From: QWOP01 sp003669605
Lineage (GTDB): Bacteria; Planctomycetota; Planctomycetia; Pirellulales; UBA1268
Reading direction: 5' to 3'
Assembly (NCBI GenBank): GCA_947481985.1
Contig: CANKIK010000003.1
Span: 1 to 64,000, forward strand
Length of the DNA: 64,000 bases
Below are positions 37,489 to 45,733 of this stretch, piece after piece. Under the pieces are notes generated by a model. That model saw only the letters and a list, made by a program, of their open reading frames with translations, was not told the DNA's origin and searched no databases. Both the position numbers and the translations under genes were made by a program. Position 1 is the first letter of the stretch, and each line of letters opens with the position of its first letter.

Positions 37489-37950
37489 ATGGGCCAACGC
37501 ACGATTCTCCTCCCCACTGACTTTTCCCACGCCAGCGACGCCGCCCTCCCCCACGCCGAGGCACTCGCCCGGCAGACCGGTGCCCGGCTCCTCATCGTCC
37601 ACGTCGAGGAGCCGCCGCTGGCCTACGGAGGGGGTGAGCTCTATTACGGGATCCCTGAGCCCGACACGGCACGGATCGCAACGATGCTCGAGGGAGTGAA
37701 GCCGTCAGACCCGCAGGTGGCCTTCACACACCGCTTGGCAATGGGTGACCCGGCTGCCGAGGTCTGCCGGATTGCCGCCGAAGAGGGCGCAGAGATGATC
37801 GTGCTGGGCACCCACGGCCGCAGCGGCATGTTTCGTTTGCTGATGGGAAGCGTGGCCGAGTCGATCCTCCGCCGCTCCCCCTGCCCTGTCTTGGTCTACC
37901 GTGAGCCCGGCAAGGCGGTGGCCGCACAGCCGACTGCGCCCCGTGCCTGA
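37489..37950 (+). CDS. Universal stress protein (UspA family)
   Basis: A 153-residue single-domain Usp. It opens TILLPTDFSHASDAAL with the expected Asp and carries the ATP-binding motif G-x2-G-x9-GS as GTHGRSGMFRLLMGSVAESI near residues 107-126, so nucleotide binding is likely. It acts in the cytoplasm, usually in stress or stasis. A GGGAG lies 7 nt before the ATG. It follows metG by 121 nt and precedes epmA by 23 nt on the same strand. Confidence 0.92.
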   Translation: MGQRTILLPTDFSHASDAALPHAEALARQTGARLLIVHVEEPPLAYGGGELYYGIPEPDTARIATMLEGVKPSDPQVAFTHRLAMGDPAAEVCRIAAEEGAEMIVLGTHGRSGMFRLLMGSVAESILRRSPCPVLVYREPGKAVAAQPTAPRA

Positions 37951-37973
37951 ACCCCCCACCCCGCGGGCCGCCA

Positions 37974-38972
37974 GTGTCCAGCGATTCTAGCCCCCCAGCC
38001 CACACGCCAGCGCTCGGCAGCCCGGGGGGACTGCGCGACCTGCTGACTCGACGCTCCCGCGTCCGTGCCACGCTTCGCGAACTCTTCGACAGCCGGGGCT
38101 TTGTGGAGGTCGACACCCCCGTCCTCTCCGCGGAGGTCCTGCCTGAAGCGCACATCGATCCCATCCCCGTGGCGGTTGATGGCCCCACCCATCCGGTGCA
38201 CTGGCTCCAGGCCAGCCCAGAGGCACTCATGAAGCGGCTGCTCTCTGCCGGTTCTGGAGCGATCTACCAATTCGCCAGATCGTTCCGCGCCGGCGAGCGC
38301 GGCCCACGGCATGACGTCGAGTTTGTGCTCCTTGAGTGGTATGCCCCCGGCGCCACCCTCGACACGACGGCCCGGCTCCTCGAATCACTCTGTGCCATCA
38401 CCCTGGGCACCAGCGGCATCGAGCGCATCGATTGCAGTCAGGCCTTTACCGACCACGCTGGCGTCGACCTCCTCACCGCTGGGATCAACGACTGGCGGGC
38501 CGCCGGCCAGCGTCTTGGTGTCGCCGCGGCCCATGGGCATGCCGATTCCATCGATAGCTGGTTTGAGTTAGTGCTCTCGGAGGTCGTGAGCCCGAGGCTG
38601 GGTCGCGGCAGGCCGACGATGCTTGAGGCCTGGCCCGCGTCCCAGGCGGCCTTCGCCCGGCTCGATCCAGCCGACGCGCGCTGTGCTCGTCGCTTCGAAC
38701 TGTTTGTCGAGGGCGTCGAATTGGCCAACGGCTGGGAGGAGGAGACAGGCCGCAGGCCACTCGCTGAGCGGATCGCGGTAGCAAACGCCGTTCGAGCGGC
38801 CGACGGGCGGCCAGTTCTGCCGGTGCCACAGAAGCTCCTCGCCGCCCACGGCCCGTCGATGCCGCAAGGAGTCGGAGCGGCGCTGGGATTCGACCGGCTG
38901 GTGATGCTCGCTACTGGGGCCGACACCATCGACGCTGCCCGCCCGTTTGGCTCCGACAGCGACCGCCCGTAG
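37974..38972 (+). CDS. epmA: EF-P lysine lysyltransferase, EpmA/PoxA-like
   Basis: A 332-residue class II lysyl-tRNA synthetase-like protein without the anticodon-binding domain, as in EpmA, which attaches beta-lysine to elongation factor P. Class II motifs are visible: RGFVEVDTPVLS (motif 1), FRAGERGPRHDVEFVLLEWY (motif 2) and GVGAALGFDRLVMLATG (motif 3). FVEGVELANGWEEET matches the GxELxNG stretch of the family. The start is GTG 37974 (GTG TCC AGC). No EF-P or epmB gene is in the window. Dispersed repeat copy D begins 2 nt after its stop. Confidence 0.9.
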   Translation: MSSDSSPPAHTPALGSPGGLRDLLTRRSRVRATLRELFDSRGFVEVDTPVLSAEVLPEAHIDPIPVAVDGPTHPVHWLQASPEALMKRLLSAGSGAIYQFARSFRAGERGPRHDVEFVLLEWYAPGATLDTTARLLESLCAITLGTSGIERIDCSQAFTDHAGVDLLTAGINDWRAAGQRLGVAAAHGHADSIDSWFELVLSEVVSPRLGRGRPTMLEAWPASQAAFARLDPADARCARRFELFVEGVELANGWEEETGRRPLAERIAVANAVRAADGRPVLPVPQKLLAAHGPSMPQGVGAALGFDRLVMLATGADTIDAARPFGSDSDRP

Positions 38973-38974
38973 CC

Positions 38975-39081
38975 GGCTGGGGATACACCGTCTGAACGAC
39001 CGCCAGAGGGGCGCGAGTGTGCAGCAGTTGAGAAAACAGCAGGTTCCTCGACTGGGAAAAAGTCAGCGCTGACTTTTTCCC
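38975..39081 (+). repeat. Dispersed 3'-end element, copy D
   Basis: Starts GGCTGGGGATACACCGTCTG two bases after the epmA stop and ends in the perfect hairpin at 39054-39081. It shares with copy B a CGAGTG-GCAGCA block and an AAC-G-AGGTT block. It has the same strand relation to the preceding gene as copies A and B. Confidence 0.68.
39054..39081. terminator. Perfect 28-nt palindrome, bidirectional terminator
   Basis: A perfect inverted repeat (GGGAAAAAGTCAGC and its complement, no loop bases) between convergent epmA and the membrane protein gene ending at 39107. On either strand the 3' arm ends CTTTTTCCC, so it can terminate both transcripts. Confidence 0.7.
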
Positions 39082-39106
39082 TGGGGCCGTGAGCAGGCTC
39101 AGGCCC

Positions 39107-39859
39107 TCACCCTTCCTGGTCGAACGCCAACCCAGCCACGGTCCAGGTGTCAAACTGCCGCGTCCCCCGGGTCACCGCCTTCGACCTCATCAGCAGGCGC
39201 AAGCGGACAGGCTTCATCCCTTCGGCGCACGGCCCGAGACTGACATGGACCACCCACGCGGCTGGCATGACGTATTCAGGCCCGCTGCAGTGGGCCTCGA
39301 TCGGGGCGCCAGTGGCACACTTCCGCATCGCTTCCACCACCTCCATTTTCGCAAACTGTCCTTCGACCTGACTGGGGGCATCGGGCATGGTGAAGCCGCG
39401 CGAACCCGCCCCAGGACTCGGCGGAATCACCATCGGCAGACACGACTTCGCCGCATCACCGAGGCGATCCTCAAGCACCGTCTCCACCCACAGCCGGGCC
39501 GCCGCAACCGCCCGATCGCTAGAGATCCACCTGTGAACGAGGTGCGTTGTCACTGCCTGCGCCCCGAATCCGATCGCCAGTGCCAGACCGGCAAGCACCC
39601 ACCAGCGGCCCAGTTTACGGTCCCCTGGAAGCCGGACGCTCTCGGGATCGGAGTCATTTTCCGCCCCTGCCACATCACGCAGCGCCACCACCGCCAGTCC
39701 GATTGCCAGCAACGGCACCGTCCAAAATAGCGGACTGGCAAGCGCCACTGCCGACACAGCTCCCGCCGCAGCGGCAAGGATCGCCAGTGCGCTGACCGGG
39801 CGGTAGCCAGTCACCTCGCCGTTGGTACCGCTGTCGCGATGGGATGAATCAGTTTGCAT
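39107..39859 (-). CDS. Membrane protein of unknown function
   Basis: A 250-residue protein with two hydrophobic hairpin segments near the N-terminus (about 22-62, ALAILAAAAGAVSAVALASPLFW and following) and a third at about 85-105. A soluble C-terminal domain contains two separated Cys (HCSGPEYVMP, SLGPCAEG). No family is recognised. The ATG at 39859 lies inside the end of the CvpA-like gene (11-nt overlap), so the two are translationally coupled. It ends at the bidirectional palindrome. Confidence 0.75.
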   Translation of the reverse strand: MQTDSSHRDSGTNGEVTGYRPVSALAILAAAAGAVSAVALASPLFWTVPLLAIGLAVVALRDVAGAENDSDPESVRLPGDRKLGRWWVLAGLALAIGFGAQAVTTHLVHRWISSDRAVAAARLWVETVLEDRLGDAAKSCLPMVIPPSPGAGSRGFTMPDAPSQVEGQFAKMEVVEAMRKCATGAPIEAHCSGPEYVMPAAWVVHVSLGPCAEGMKPVRLRLLMRSKAVTRGTRQFDTWTVAGLAFDQEG

Positions 39860-40448
39860 TCACGCGCAGGGCAGGTTCCTGCTCCAGTTTGAGCCGCCGG
39901 TCTGCGTAGCGGAGAATGAAGTCGCCCTCTTTGTCGAAAACCACGGCACTCTCCGGCGGATAGGCAAAAGGACCGTTCGACGTCGACCAGCGGACCCATG
40001 AAAGCCATTTGCGGTCGGGCGCCAAGCCGAAGAACATCCGGTTTTCTGGAGTCGGCTGCACCAGCGTCCGCGGTACGGCGGCGGTGTGGAGCGATGCGGC
40101 AGCGAAACAGACCATCACCCATCCGGCGATCGCGGCCACCAGCGGAGCGCCGACCAGTTCCACCTGACGGAGGAATTTGACCTTCGTCCGCGACACCATG
40201 TCGGTAGCCAACCGCATCAGCAGCAGCGTGACGGCGAAGATCCCCCACAGAGTGAGAAAGTCGATGAGGTAGGTGTAACTCGGCATCGATGCTTCCACCT
40301 TCGCCGCCACCCATCCATACCAAGCGGTGGCAAAGGTCGCCGCGGCCACGATGTTGAGAAGCATCACCAACCCGCTCCACAACCCTTCACGGGCGAGGAC
40401 GAGCGCGACAGACAGGAAGACGACTACCAGCAGAAGCGTGACGATCAT
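39849..40448 (-). CDS. CvpA-family membrane protein
   Basis: A 199-residue inner-membrane protein with about four transmembrane helices: an N-terminal MIVTLLLVVVFLSVALVLA, then REGLWSGLVMLLNIVAAATFA, LTLWGIFAVTLLLMRLA and LVGAPLVAAIAGWVMVCFA. It follows the CvpA (colicin V production) pattern. CvpA-like proteins are implicated in envelope integrity. The C-terminal 70 residues are soluble and lineage-specific. It lies 43 nt after the PilB-like gene and overlaps the next one by 11 nt. Confidence 0.75.
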   Translation of the reverse strand: MIVTLLLVVVFLSVALVLAREGLWSGLVMLLNIVAAATFATAWYGWVAAKVEASMPSYTYLIDFLTLWGIFAVTLLLMRLATDMVSRTKVKFLRQVELVGAPLVAAIAGWVMVCFAAASLHTAAVPRTLVQPTPENRMFFGLAPDRKWLSWVRWSTSNGPFAYPPESAVVFDKEGDFILRYADRRLKLEQEPALRVNAN

Positions 40449-40491
40449 GGTGGGCGATTGTTCCCTGTTCTATGCTCTGGCCCGGCGATGA

Positions 40492-42291
40492 TCAGCCGGT
40501 CTTGGCCGCGAAGATCCGTTGCATCTCGTCCATCCCCGTCACTCCCTCAAGCACCAGCCGCATCCCCTCGTCACGGACCGGCTTCATGCCGTCCTTGCTG
40601 GCAGCCTGACGGAGCACCTGGACATCGGCCTTCTTGGCGATGTACTTCCGCAGTGTCTCGCCCGAGGCCAGTTCGAAGATCGCGGTCCGGCCGAAGTAGG
40701 CGCTGCCGGCGCAGATCCGGCAGCCGGTCTCGCCGGGGCGGCTGAGGTGCGGCAACTCCTCCTTCGTCTTCTTGAATCTGGCGAGCATCTCCGGCGGCGG
40801 CTCAAACTGCTCCCGGCACTTGGGGCAGAGTTTCCGCACCAACCGCTGGGAGAGCGATCCGAGCAACGTCCGGGCGAGCAGTTCCGGCGGCAGGCCGACT
40901 CCGAGCAACTTGGTGATCGCATCGATCGAGTCGGATGCCTTCAGGCTGAGGATCACGAGCTTGCTATCGTCGGCGTGCTTGGCGAGTTCGAGGAGCAAGT
41001 CCTTGTCACGCAGATCGCGGGTCACGAATCCCGCTGGATACTCCCGCATCGCCTGCTCAAGCGCCGCCACAGGGGTGATGTTGGCCCGCGCGTCATAGCG
41101 GACCGGCTTGACGTTCTGGATCTCGCGTGACGGCGTCGCGGCGTCCTCGATCGAGACAAAATCACGGAGCAGGCGGTCGGCAGAGGTCACCACAACGTCG
41201 AAGGTTGTGGAGAGGCCTGAGCCGGACGGTGACGACAGCACCATGAGCCCCTTCTCGAGGGACAGCAGTCGTGCCACCGTGTCAGCGATCGGCTTTGACA
41301 TCCCCAGATCGGTCGTCGTTTTGAACATCACTGCCGGCGATTCGATCTGCACGAGCACCTGCTCGCCGGTCGGTGCCGACTGAACCATCAACTTGCAATT
41401 GCGGAGTTTGCCCTCGGCTTGGATGGCGAACGATCCAGCCATTCTCCCGCGCCGCTCCTTGGGCTCGAGTCCGCAGAGCGTCTTCAGGGTCACGAGCGTC
41501 GCGTCGGCGACGTGCCGTTCCAGCGGCGGTTCGTCGGCCCACACCTCGGCGCGGCGCTTCGAGCCGCCCGACTTCTGCATCCGCCGCGGCATCCAGACGC
41601 CGTCCACCTCGTGGCGGACGTTGACGCTCTCGGGAGTCCACTCCATCAGGACCGTCGCCGCCCGAGAACTGACCGCCAACTGCAACAGTTTTTTTGCCTC
41701 CTCGGCCCCCTCGGTGGCCGCGGCCCGCTCGAGGCGGCTGGTGTTGTCGTCGGCCGACTTGCCGCCGATCGCCAGGAGAGCAACGGTGGGAAGAACGTTG
41801 ACGGGCTCGACCTCGGTCTCCATCTTGACGCCGAAACGGCTGAGAAAACCGGCCAGCAGGCGGCGCATGTGACCAAGTGTCAGCACCTTCTCCGACTTGC
41901 CGACCGCTTTGTTGTGCTGTGCGGCATAGACCAAGGCTGGCACCAGCCACGCCAGCGCCATCAGCACCTGTCCGACGATCGATGACGGGATCACCCATGC
42001 CAGCAGCGCAGCCACCACGAAGGGGAATGACACCAGCGCCCCCCAGAGGTTGGGGCGGTTGTTGAGCTTGGCCGAATCGAGGGTCACCCAGTCACTGGTG
42101 AACGCCCAGCCCACCACCTGCAGCCACCAGCAGACAAGGGGGATCACCCACAGGCCGCCGGCGGGGGGGCGGGTCGTCCACTGTGGATCGGGAACCGGCC
42201 ACGCTTGGGCGAACGCCGGCGCGGCTTGCACCACCGACCAGACCACCGCGATCGCCAGCAGAGCGGGCGTTGCCATCATCCGTCGTCGCAT
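40492..42291 (-). CDS. PilB/GspE-like protein with degenerate ATPase motifs
   Basis: A 599-residue type II/IV secretion ATPase relative. N-terminal signal or anchor plus two or three membrane helices (about 47-125) are unusual for PilB. The ATPase core is recognisable (LSLEKGLMVLSSPSGSGLST) but the Walker A Lys is Leu (about residue 360). Walker B, GEIRD in PilB, reads TRDLRD, and the His box TGHLV reads DSKLV. The zinc tetracysteine CPKC...CRIC is intact, as is the AQRL-like SQRLVRKLC. ATP hydrolysis is therefore unlikely. Its ATG overlaps the pilT stop by one base (TGATG); a GTG three bases earlier is also possible. Confidence 0.85.
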   Translation of the reverse strand: MRRRMMATPALLAIAVVWSVVQAAPAFAQAWPVPDPQWTTRPPAGGLWVIPLVCWWLQVVGWAFTSDWVTLDSAKLNNRPNLWGALVSFPFVVAALLAWVIPSSIVGQVLMALAWLVPALVYAAQHNKAVGKSEKVLTLGHMRRLLAGFLSRFGVKMETEVEPVNVLPTVALLAIGGKSADDNTSRLERAAATEGAEEAKKLLQLAVSSRAATVLMEWTPESVNVRHEVDGVWMPRRMQKSGGSKRRAEVWADEPPLERHVADATLVTLKTLCGLEPKERRGRMAGSFAIQAEGKLRNCKLMVQSAPTGEQVLVQIESPAVMFKTTTDLGMSKPIADTVARLLSLEKGLMVLSSPSGSGLSTTFDVVVTSADRLLRDFVSIEDAATPSREIQNVKPVRYDARANITPVAALEQAMREYPAGFVTRDLRDKDLLLELAKHADDSKLVILSLKASDSIDAITKLLGVGLPPELLARTLLGSLSQRLVRKLCPKCREQFEPPPEMLARFKKTKEELPHLSRPGETGCRICAGSAYFGRTAIFELASGETLRKYIAKKADVQVLRQAASKDGMKPVRDEGMRLVLEGVTGMDEMQRIFAAKTG

Positions 42292-43445
42292 CACGTCACT
42301 CCGATGCCCTTGAGCGCCATCATCAGCGCCTCGCGGTTGGGGGCGATCTCCAGCGCGTCGTTACGGTCGATGAGCCCCTGATCGATGAGGCTCTTGAGGC
42401 TCATCGTAAAATCCTGCATTCCGTCCCGGTGCGACTTCTTGATGTGGTCGGCGAGCAGATGATCCTGCTCTTCAAGCACGTATTTCCGCACCAGAACGTC
42501 GAAAAACATCACCTCGCAGATCGGTACCCGACTGACCCCCTCCCGGATCGAACGCAGCAACTTCTGGGCGATGATCCCCTTCATATTGAAGGCGATGGCG
42601 CTGCGGATCGAGGGATGTTCCTCTTGGGGAAAGAGGTCGAGGATTCGGCCGATGCAACTCGAGGCGCTGGCTGCGTGGATCGTGCCAAACACGAGATGCC
42701 CCGTCTCGGCGGCATGGATCGCGGTCTTGAACGTCTCCACGTCACGCAACTCGCCAACGAGGATGATGTCGGGATCCTCGCGGACGGCATGCTTCATGCC
42801 AATCTCGAAGTTCTTGACGTCGGTGCCGATCTCCCGCTGGTTGATCAGGCACTTGTCCTCGGTAAACACAAACTCGATCGGATCTTCGAGGGTCAGGATG
42901 TGCTTGCGGTAATTTTGGTTCACGTAGTTGAGCATCGACCCGATCGTCGTGCTCTTGCCCGATCCGGTGACGCCGGCCAACAGCACCATCCCCTGATCCA
43001 GGACACACATCCTCTCCAGGCTCGGCGGCAGGAAGAGCCCCTTGAAATCAGGGATCTTGTTGTTGACCCGCCGGGCCACCATCCCCAGCGACCCTTGCTG
43101 GTAGAGAAGATTGACGCGAAACCGCCACTTGATGTCGTCAACGACACAGGTGTGGGCGAAATCGCATCCGCCATCGTTGTCGAGAATTCGCTTCTGCCGG
43201 TCATCGAGCATCGCGATGCACAGCCGCTGCATGGCTTCGTCGTCGAGACGGTCGTGTTTGAGGGGCTGGAGCGAGCCCTTGACGCGCATGAACGGGGGCT
43301 GGCCGACCTTGAGGTGCAGGTCGCTCCCCTGCAACCGCACCAGCGCCTCGAACAGCCGGTCGATTTCCAGCCGCTGCTTCTTCGCCAGACCGCGGGTTTG
43401 CGTCGGCGGGGCTGGTTCCGCGGGGGTGGTCTCGGTCGTGGCCAT
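42291..43445 (-). CDS. pilT: PilT-type retraction ATPase
   Basis: A 384-residue hexameric motor of the PilT family. Its core is complete: PAS-like N-domain (GSDLHLKVGQPPFMRVKG), Walker A GVTGSGKST, EDPIEFVF Asp box, Walker B DPDIILVGELRD, His box TGHLVFGTIHA, and the AQKLL motif. PilT normally retracts type IV pili. In Planctomycetota it may serve other pilus-like machines, and no pilin gene is in the window. It is overlapped by the membrane-anchored degenerate PilB-like gene, which suggests the two work together. Confidence 0.93.
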   Translation of the reverse strand: MATTETTPAEPAPPTQTRGLAKKQRLEIDRLFEALVRLQGSDLHLKVGQPPFMRVKGSLQPLKHDRLDDEAMQRLCIAMLDDRQKRILDNDGGCDFAHTCVVDDIKWRFRVNLLYQQGSLGMVARRVNNKIPDFKGLFLPPSLERMCVLDQGMVLLAGVTGSGKSTTIGSMLNYVNQNYRKHILTLEDPIEFVFTEDKCLINQREIGTDVKNFEIGMKHAVREDPDIILVGELRDVETFKTAIHAAETGHLVFGTIHAASASSCIGRILDLFPQEEHPSIRSAIAFNMKGIIAQKLLRSIREGVSRVPICEVMFFDVLVRKYVLEEQDHLLADHIKKSHRDGMQDFTMSLKSLIDQGLIDRNDALEIAPNREALMMALKGIGVT

Positions 43446-43489
43446 AGTTGCTTGTGCTCGCTTTGAGCCGGTGGCGTGCTAGTGCGGTA

Positions 43490-43551
43490 TCAAAACCCCG
43501 AGAACCTGCGGCGGCGAAGCGTCCGGCTTGGGCCGGCGTTCTCAGCCGCCG
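43490..43551 (-). terminator. Hairpin downstream of hisF
   Basis: Immediately after the hisF stop on the minus strand a CGGCGGC/GCCGCCG stem encloses an inner GCCGG/CCGGC stem, followed by CTCGGGGTTTT. This is terminator-like, with a short T run, and lies in the 109-nt gap before pilT. Confidence 0.4.
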
Positions 43552-43554
43552 TAG

Positions 43555-44331
43555 TCACCCGACCGGTGGACGGACCGGAATCCCCCGGAGGAGGAACAGT
43601 TCCTTCACCTCCCGGATCGTACACTCCCCGAAGTGGAAGATGCCAGCGGCGAGCGCCGCATCGGCCCCGCCGAGCACGATCGCGTCGGCGAGGTGCTCCG
43701 CCCGCCCCGCCCCGCCGCTGGCGACCACTGGGATCCCCACCGCCCGGCTGACCGCAGCGGTGATCTCCAAATCATACCCGTCGCGGGTGCCATCGCGGTC
43801 CATGCAGGTCAGCACGATCTCGCCAGCCCCCATCCTCTCTACCTGACGGGCCCAGGCCACCGCTTCCAGCCCCGTCGGGATGCGGCCGCCGCTGACGAAC
43901 ACCTCCCACATCTCCCGACCGTCGCGAACGACCCGCTTGGGGTCGATATTGACGACGGTGGCACAGCTCCCCAACCGGTCCGCCACCTGCGACACCAGTT
44001 CCGGCGTCCGCACTGCGGCCGAGTTGATGCTCACCTTCTCGGCGCCGGCCTGGATCAACTGGCAGGCGTCCTCGAGCGTGCGGATGCCTCCGCCGACGGT
44101 GAAGGGCATGAAAATCGTCTCCGATACCCGGCGGACGACGTCGAGCATGATCGCCCGCCCCTCATGGCTGGCGGTGATGTCGAGAAACACCAATTCATCG
44201 GCCCCTTCGGCCTCATACCGGGCCGCCACGGCGACCGGATCACCGGCATCAACCAGATCGAGAAACCGGGTCCCCTTGACGACCCGTCCCTTCTCAACGT
44301 CGAGGCAAGGAATGATCCGCTTGGCAAGCAT
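43555..44331 (-). CDS. hisF: Imidazole glycerol phosphate synthase, cyclase subunit
   Basis: A 258-residue TIM barrel that uses ammonia from HisH to convert PRFAR into IGP and AICAR in histidine synthesis. The two catalytic Asp are in IIPCLDVEKGRVVKG and VVNIDPKRV. Phosphate-binding loops VGGGIRTLED and VVASGGAGRAEHL are intact. Length matches the family. The start lies 2 nt after the thiG stop, so it is read with thiG, an unusual pairing. No hisH is nearby. Confidence 0.96.
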   Translation of the reverse strand: MLAKRIIPCLDVEKGRVVKGTRFLDLVDAGDPVAVAARYEAEGADELVFLDITASHEGRAIMLDVVRRVSETIFMPFTVGGGIRTLEDACQLIQAGAEKVSINSAAVRTPELVSQVADRLGSCATVVNIDPKRVVRDGREMWEVFVSGGRIPTGLEAVAWARQVERMGAGEIVLTCMDRDGTRDGYDLEITAAVSRAVGIPVVASGGAGRAEHLADAIVLGGADAALAAGIFHFGECTIREVKELFLLRGIPVRPPVG

Positions 44332-44333
44332 CG

Positions 44334-45206
44334 TCAGGCTCCTGCGGCCCCGCCGATCCGTCCCTCATCGGGACTGGAGGCGGTGGCGTAGAGCCGGCGC
44401 GGGATGCGACCGGCAAGGGATGCTTGGCGGCCTGCAAAACACGCTGCCCGCATCGCGGCGGCCATCCGCAGCGGGTCGACGGCGTGGGCGATGGCAGTGT
44501 TGAGGAGCACGCCATCGACGCCGAGTTCCATCGCCTCGGCGACGTCGCTGGCAGTCCCCACTCCCGCATCGACGATCACCGGATACCCAGGATCATTCTC
44601 CTTCAGGTATTCCATGCAGATTCGCAACGCGTTGGGGTTGAGAATTCCCTGGCCGGATCCGATCGGACTGCCGGCGGGCATCACGCTGGCGGCTCCGGCT
44701 TCTTTGAGGCGGCGGGCCATGACCGGATCGTCGCTGGTGTAGACGAGGACCGTGAAACCATCGGCCACCAGCCGGGCTGTGGCGTCGAGCGTGCCGATCG
44801 GATCGGGGAGGAGGGTCCGGGAGTCGCCGAGGACTTCCAACTTCACCCATTCCGATCCCCTGTTCCCGAGGTCGCGGAGCAGTTCCCGTCCCAGCCGGGC
44901 AACGCGGACAGCCTCGTCCGCGGTGAAACAACCGGCGGTGTTGGGAAGAATCGTGTAGCGCGCGGGATCGAGATGGTCGAGGATGTTTTCCCCTGCGGTG
45001 TTCACCAGTCGCTCGCGGCGGACCGCCACCGTCACGCAATCGGTCCCCGAAGCCTCGAGGCAACGGGCCATCTCGGCATAGGAGCGATACTTGCCGGTGC
45101 CCACCACGAGGCGGCTCTGGAGGGTGATCCCACCGACGGTGAGCGGGTCGGCGGGGGATGGATTCGGCGACGCTGGCGGGGGATTGGGCATCGTTGTCAA
45201 CGGCAT
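44334..45206 (-). CDS. thiG: Thiazole synthase
   Basis: A 290-residue enzyme that builds the thiazole phosphate of thiamine from DXP, dehydroglycine and ThiS-thiocarboxylate. The Schiff-base Lys is in WVKLEVLGD. GTGKYRSYAEM, LPNTAGCFTADEAVR, PVIVDAGVGTASDVAEAMELG and DGVLLNTAIAHA are classic. The N-terminal 30 residues are Pro-rich and extra. ATG 45206 or 45191 are both plausible; the frame further upstream enters a tandem repeat and uses TTG. It follows thiS across a 206-nt gap that holds the 19-bp repeat. Confidence 0.95.
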   Translation of the reverse strand: MPLTTMPNPPPASPNPSPADPLTVGGITLQSRLVVGTGKYRSYAEMARCLEASGTDCVTVAVRRERLVNTAGENILDHLDPARYTILPNTAGCFTADEAVRVARLGRELLRDLGNRGSEWVKLEVLGDSRTLLPDPIGTLDATARLVADGFTVLVYTSDDPVMARRLKEAGAASVMPAGSPIGSGQGILNPNALRICMEYLKENDPGYPVIVDAGVGTASDVAEAMELGVDGVLLNTAIAHAVDPLRMAAAMRAACFAGRQASLAGRIPRRLYATASSPDEGRIGGAAGA

Positions 45207-45223
45207 CGGTTCTGTTCGTTGCG

Positions 45224-45296
45224 GGGCCAAGCGAAGGCTTAAGGGCCAAGCGAAGGCTTACGGGCCAAGCGAAGGCTTAAGGGCCAAGCGAAGGCT
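45224..45296. repeat. 19-bp tandem repeat, about four copies
   Basis: GGGCCAAGCGAAGGCTTAA repeated three full times plus a 16-nt fourth copy, differing at single bases. It lies in the thiS-thiG gap, ending 18 nt before the thiG start on the minus strand, so it would be in the thiG leader. Beyond it the gap has a GCTGGCG/CGCCAGC inverted repeat. Confidence 0.95.
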
Positions 45297-45412
45297 CGGG
45301 AGGATCGCACTTCCGGACGCGGCTCGAGCCACGGCGGCCTGCTGGCGACGGTTCGAGCCGGGGTGAGCGGCAACCCCCGCCAGCACCGCGGCTTCGCCCG
45401 CCCAAGGGGCGC

Positions 45413-45655
45413 TCAACCGCCGCCGACGAGGGTCACGATCTCGATCCGATCTCCGTCGTGAAGCATACACGCCGCCAACTCGCGGCGGGGCACGATCCGC
45501 TCGTTGACCTCCACGGCCAGTGGCCGACCTGCCAACCCCACCGCCGCGACAAGATCGAGCGCTGACGCCCCCGCGGGAATCTCCCGGGGTGCGCCATTGA
45601 CGCTCACCACCGCTGGCGGCGGCGGCACAGTGGTGTCGATGTTTCGTTCGGGCAT
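45413..45655 (-). CDS. thiS: Sulfur carrier protein ThiS
   Basis: An 80-residue ubiquitin-like carrier whose C-terminal Gly-Gly is thiocarboxylated to donate sulfur to ThiG. It ends IEIVTLVGGG with the required GG. The beta-grasp pattern VSVNGAPREIPAGASALDLV and LAVEVNERIVPRREL is clear. It has about 15 extra N-terminal residues. It is first in a thiS-thiG-hisF order. No TPP-riboswitch-like motif is seen in the 68 nt upstream, which is mostly the 20-bp tandem repeat. Confidence 0.92.
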   Translation of the reverse strand: MPERNIDTTVPPPPAVVSVNGAPREIPAGASALDLVAAVGLAGRPLAVEVNERIVPRRELAACMLHDGDRIEIVTLVGGG

Positions 45656-45677
45656 GAAATCTCCGCCGTGGCGAGAG

Positions 45678-45733
45678 CCGTCGTCACTTGGCCAGAACCG
45701 TCGTCACTTGGCCAGAACCGTCGTCACTTGGCC
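45678..45733. repeat. 20-bp tandem repeat containing a stop codon
   Basis: Two full copies and a 16-nt third copy of CCGTCGTCACTTGGCCAGAA. The third (45718-45733) covers the last codons and TGA stop of the WD40 gene on the minus strand. The extra copies lie directly downstream, each again carrying that TGA. Confidence 0.93.

Noticed and set aside
45300..45400. tRNA-like segment with a GGCTCGAACC stretch
   Set aside because: No acceptor stem, anticodon arm or CCA context can be folded around it.
45207..45723. TPP riboswitch near thiS/thiG
   Set aside because: No CTGAGA-type or GCGTAGGGA-type conserved blocks in the 68 nt before thiS or in the thiS-thiG gap; both are largely tandem repeats.
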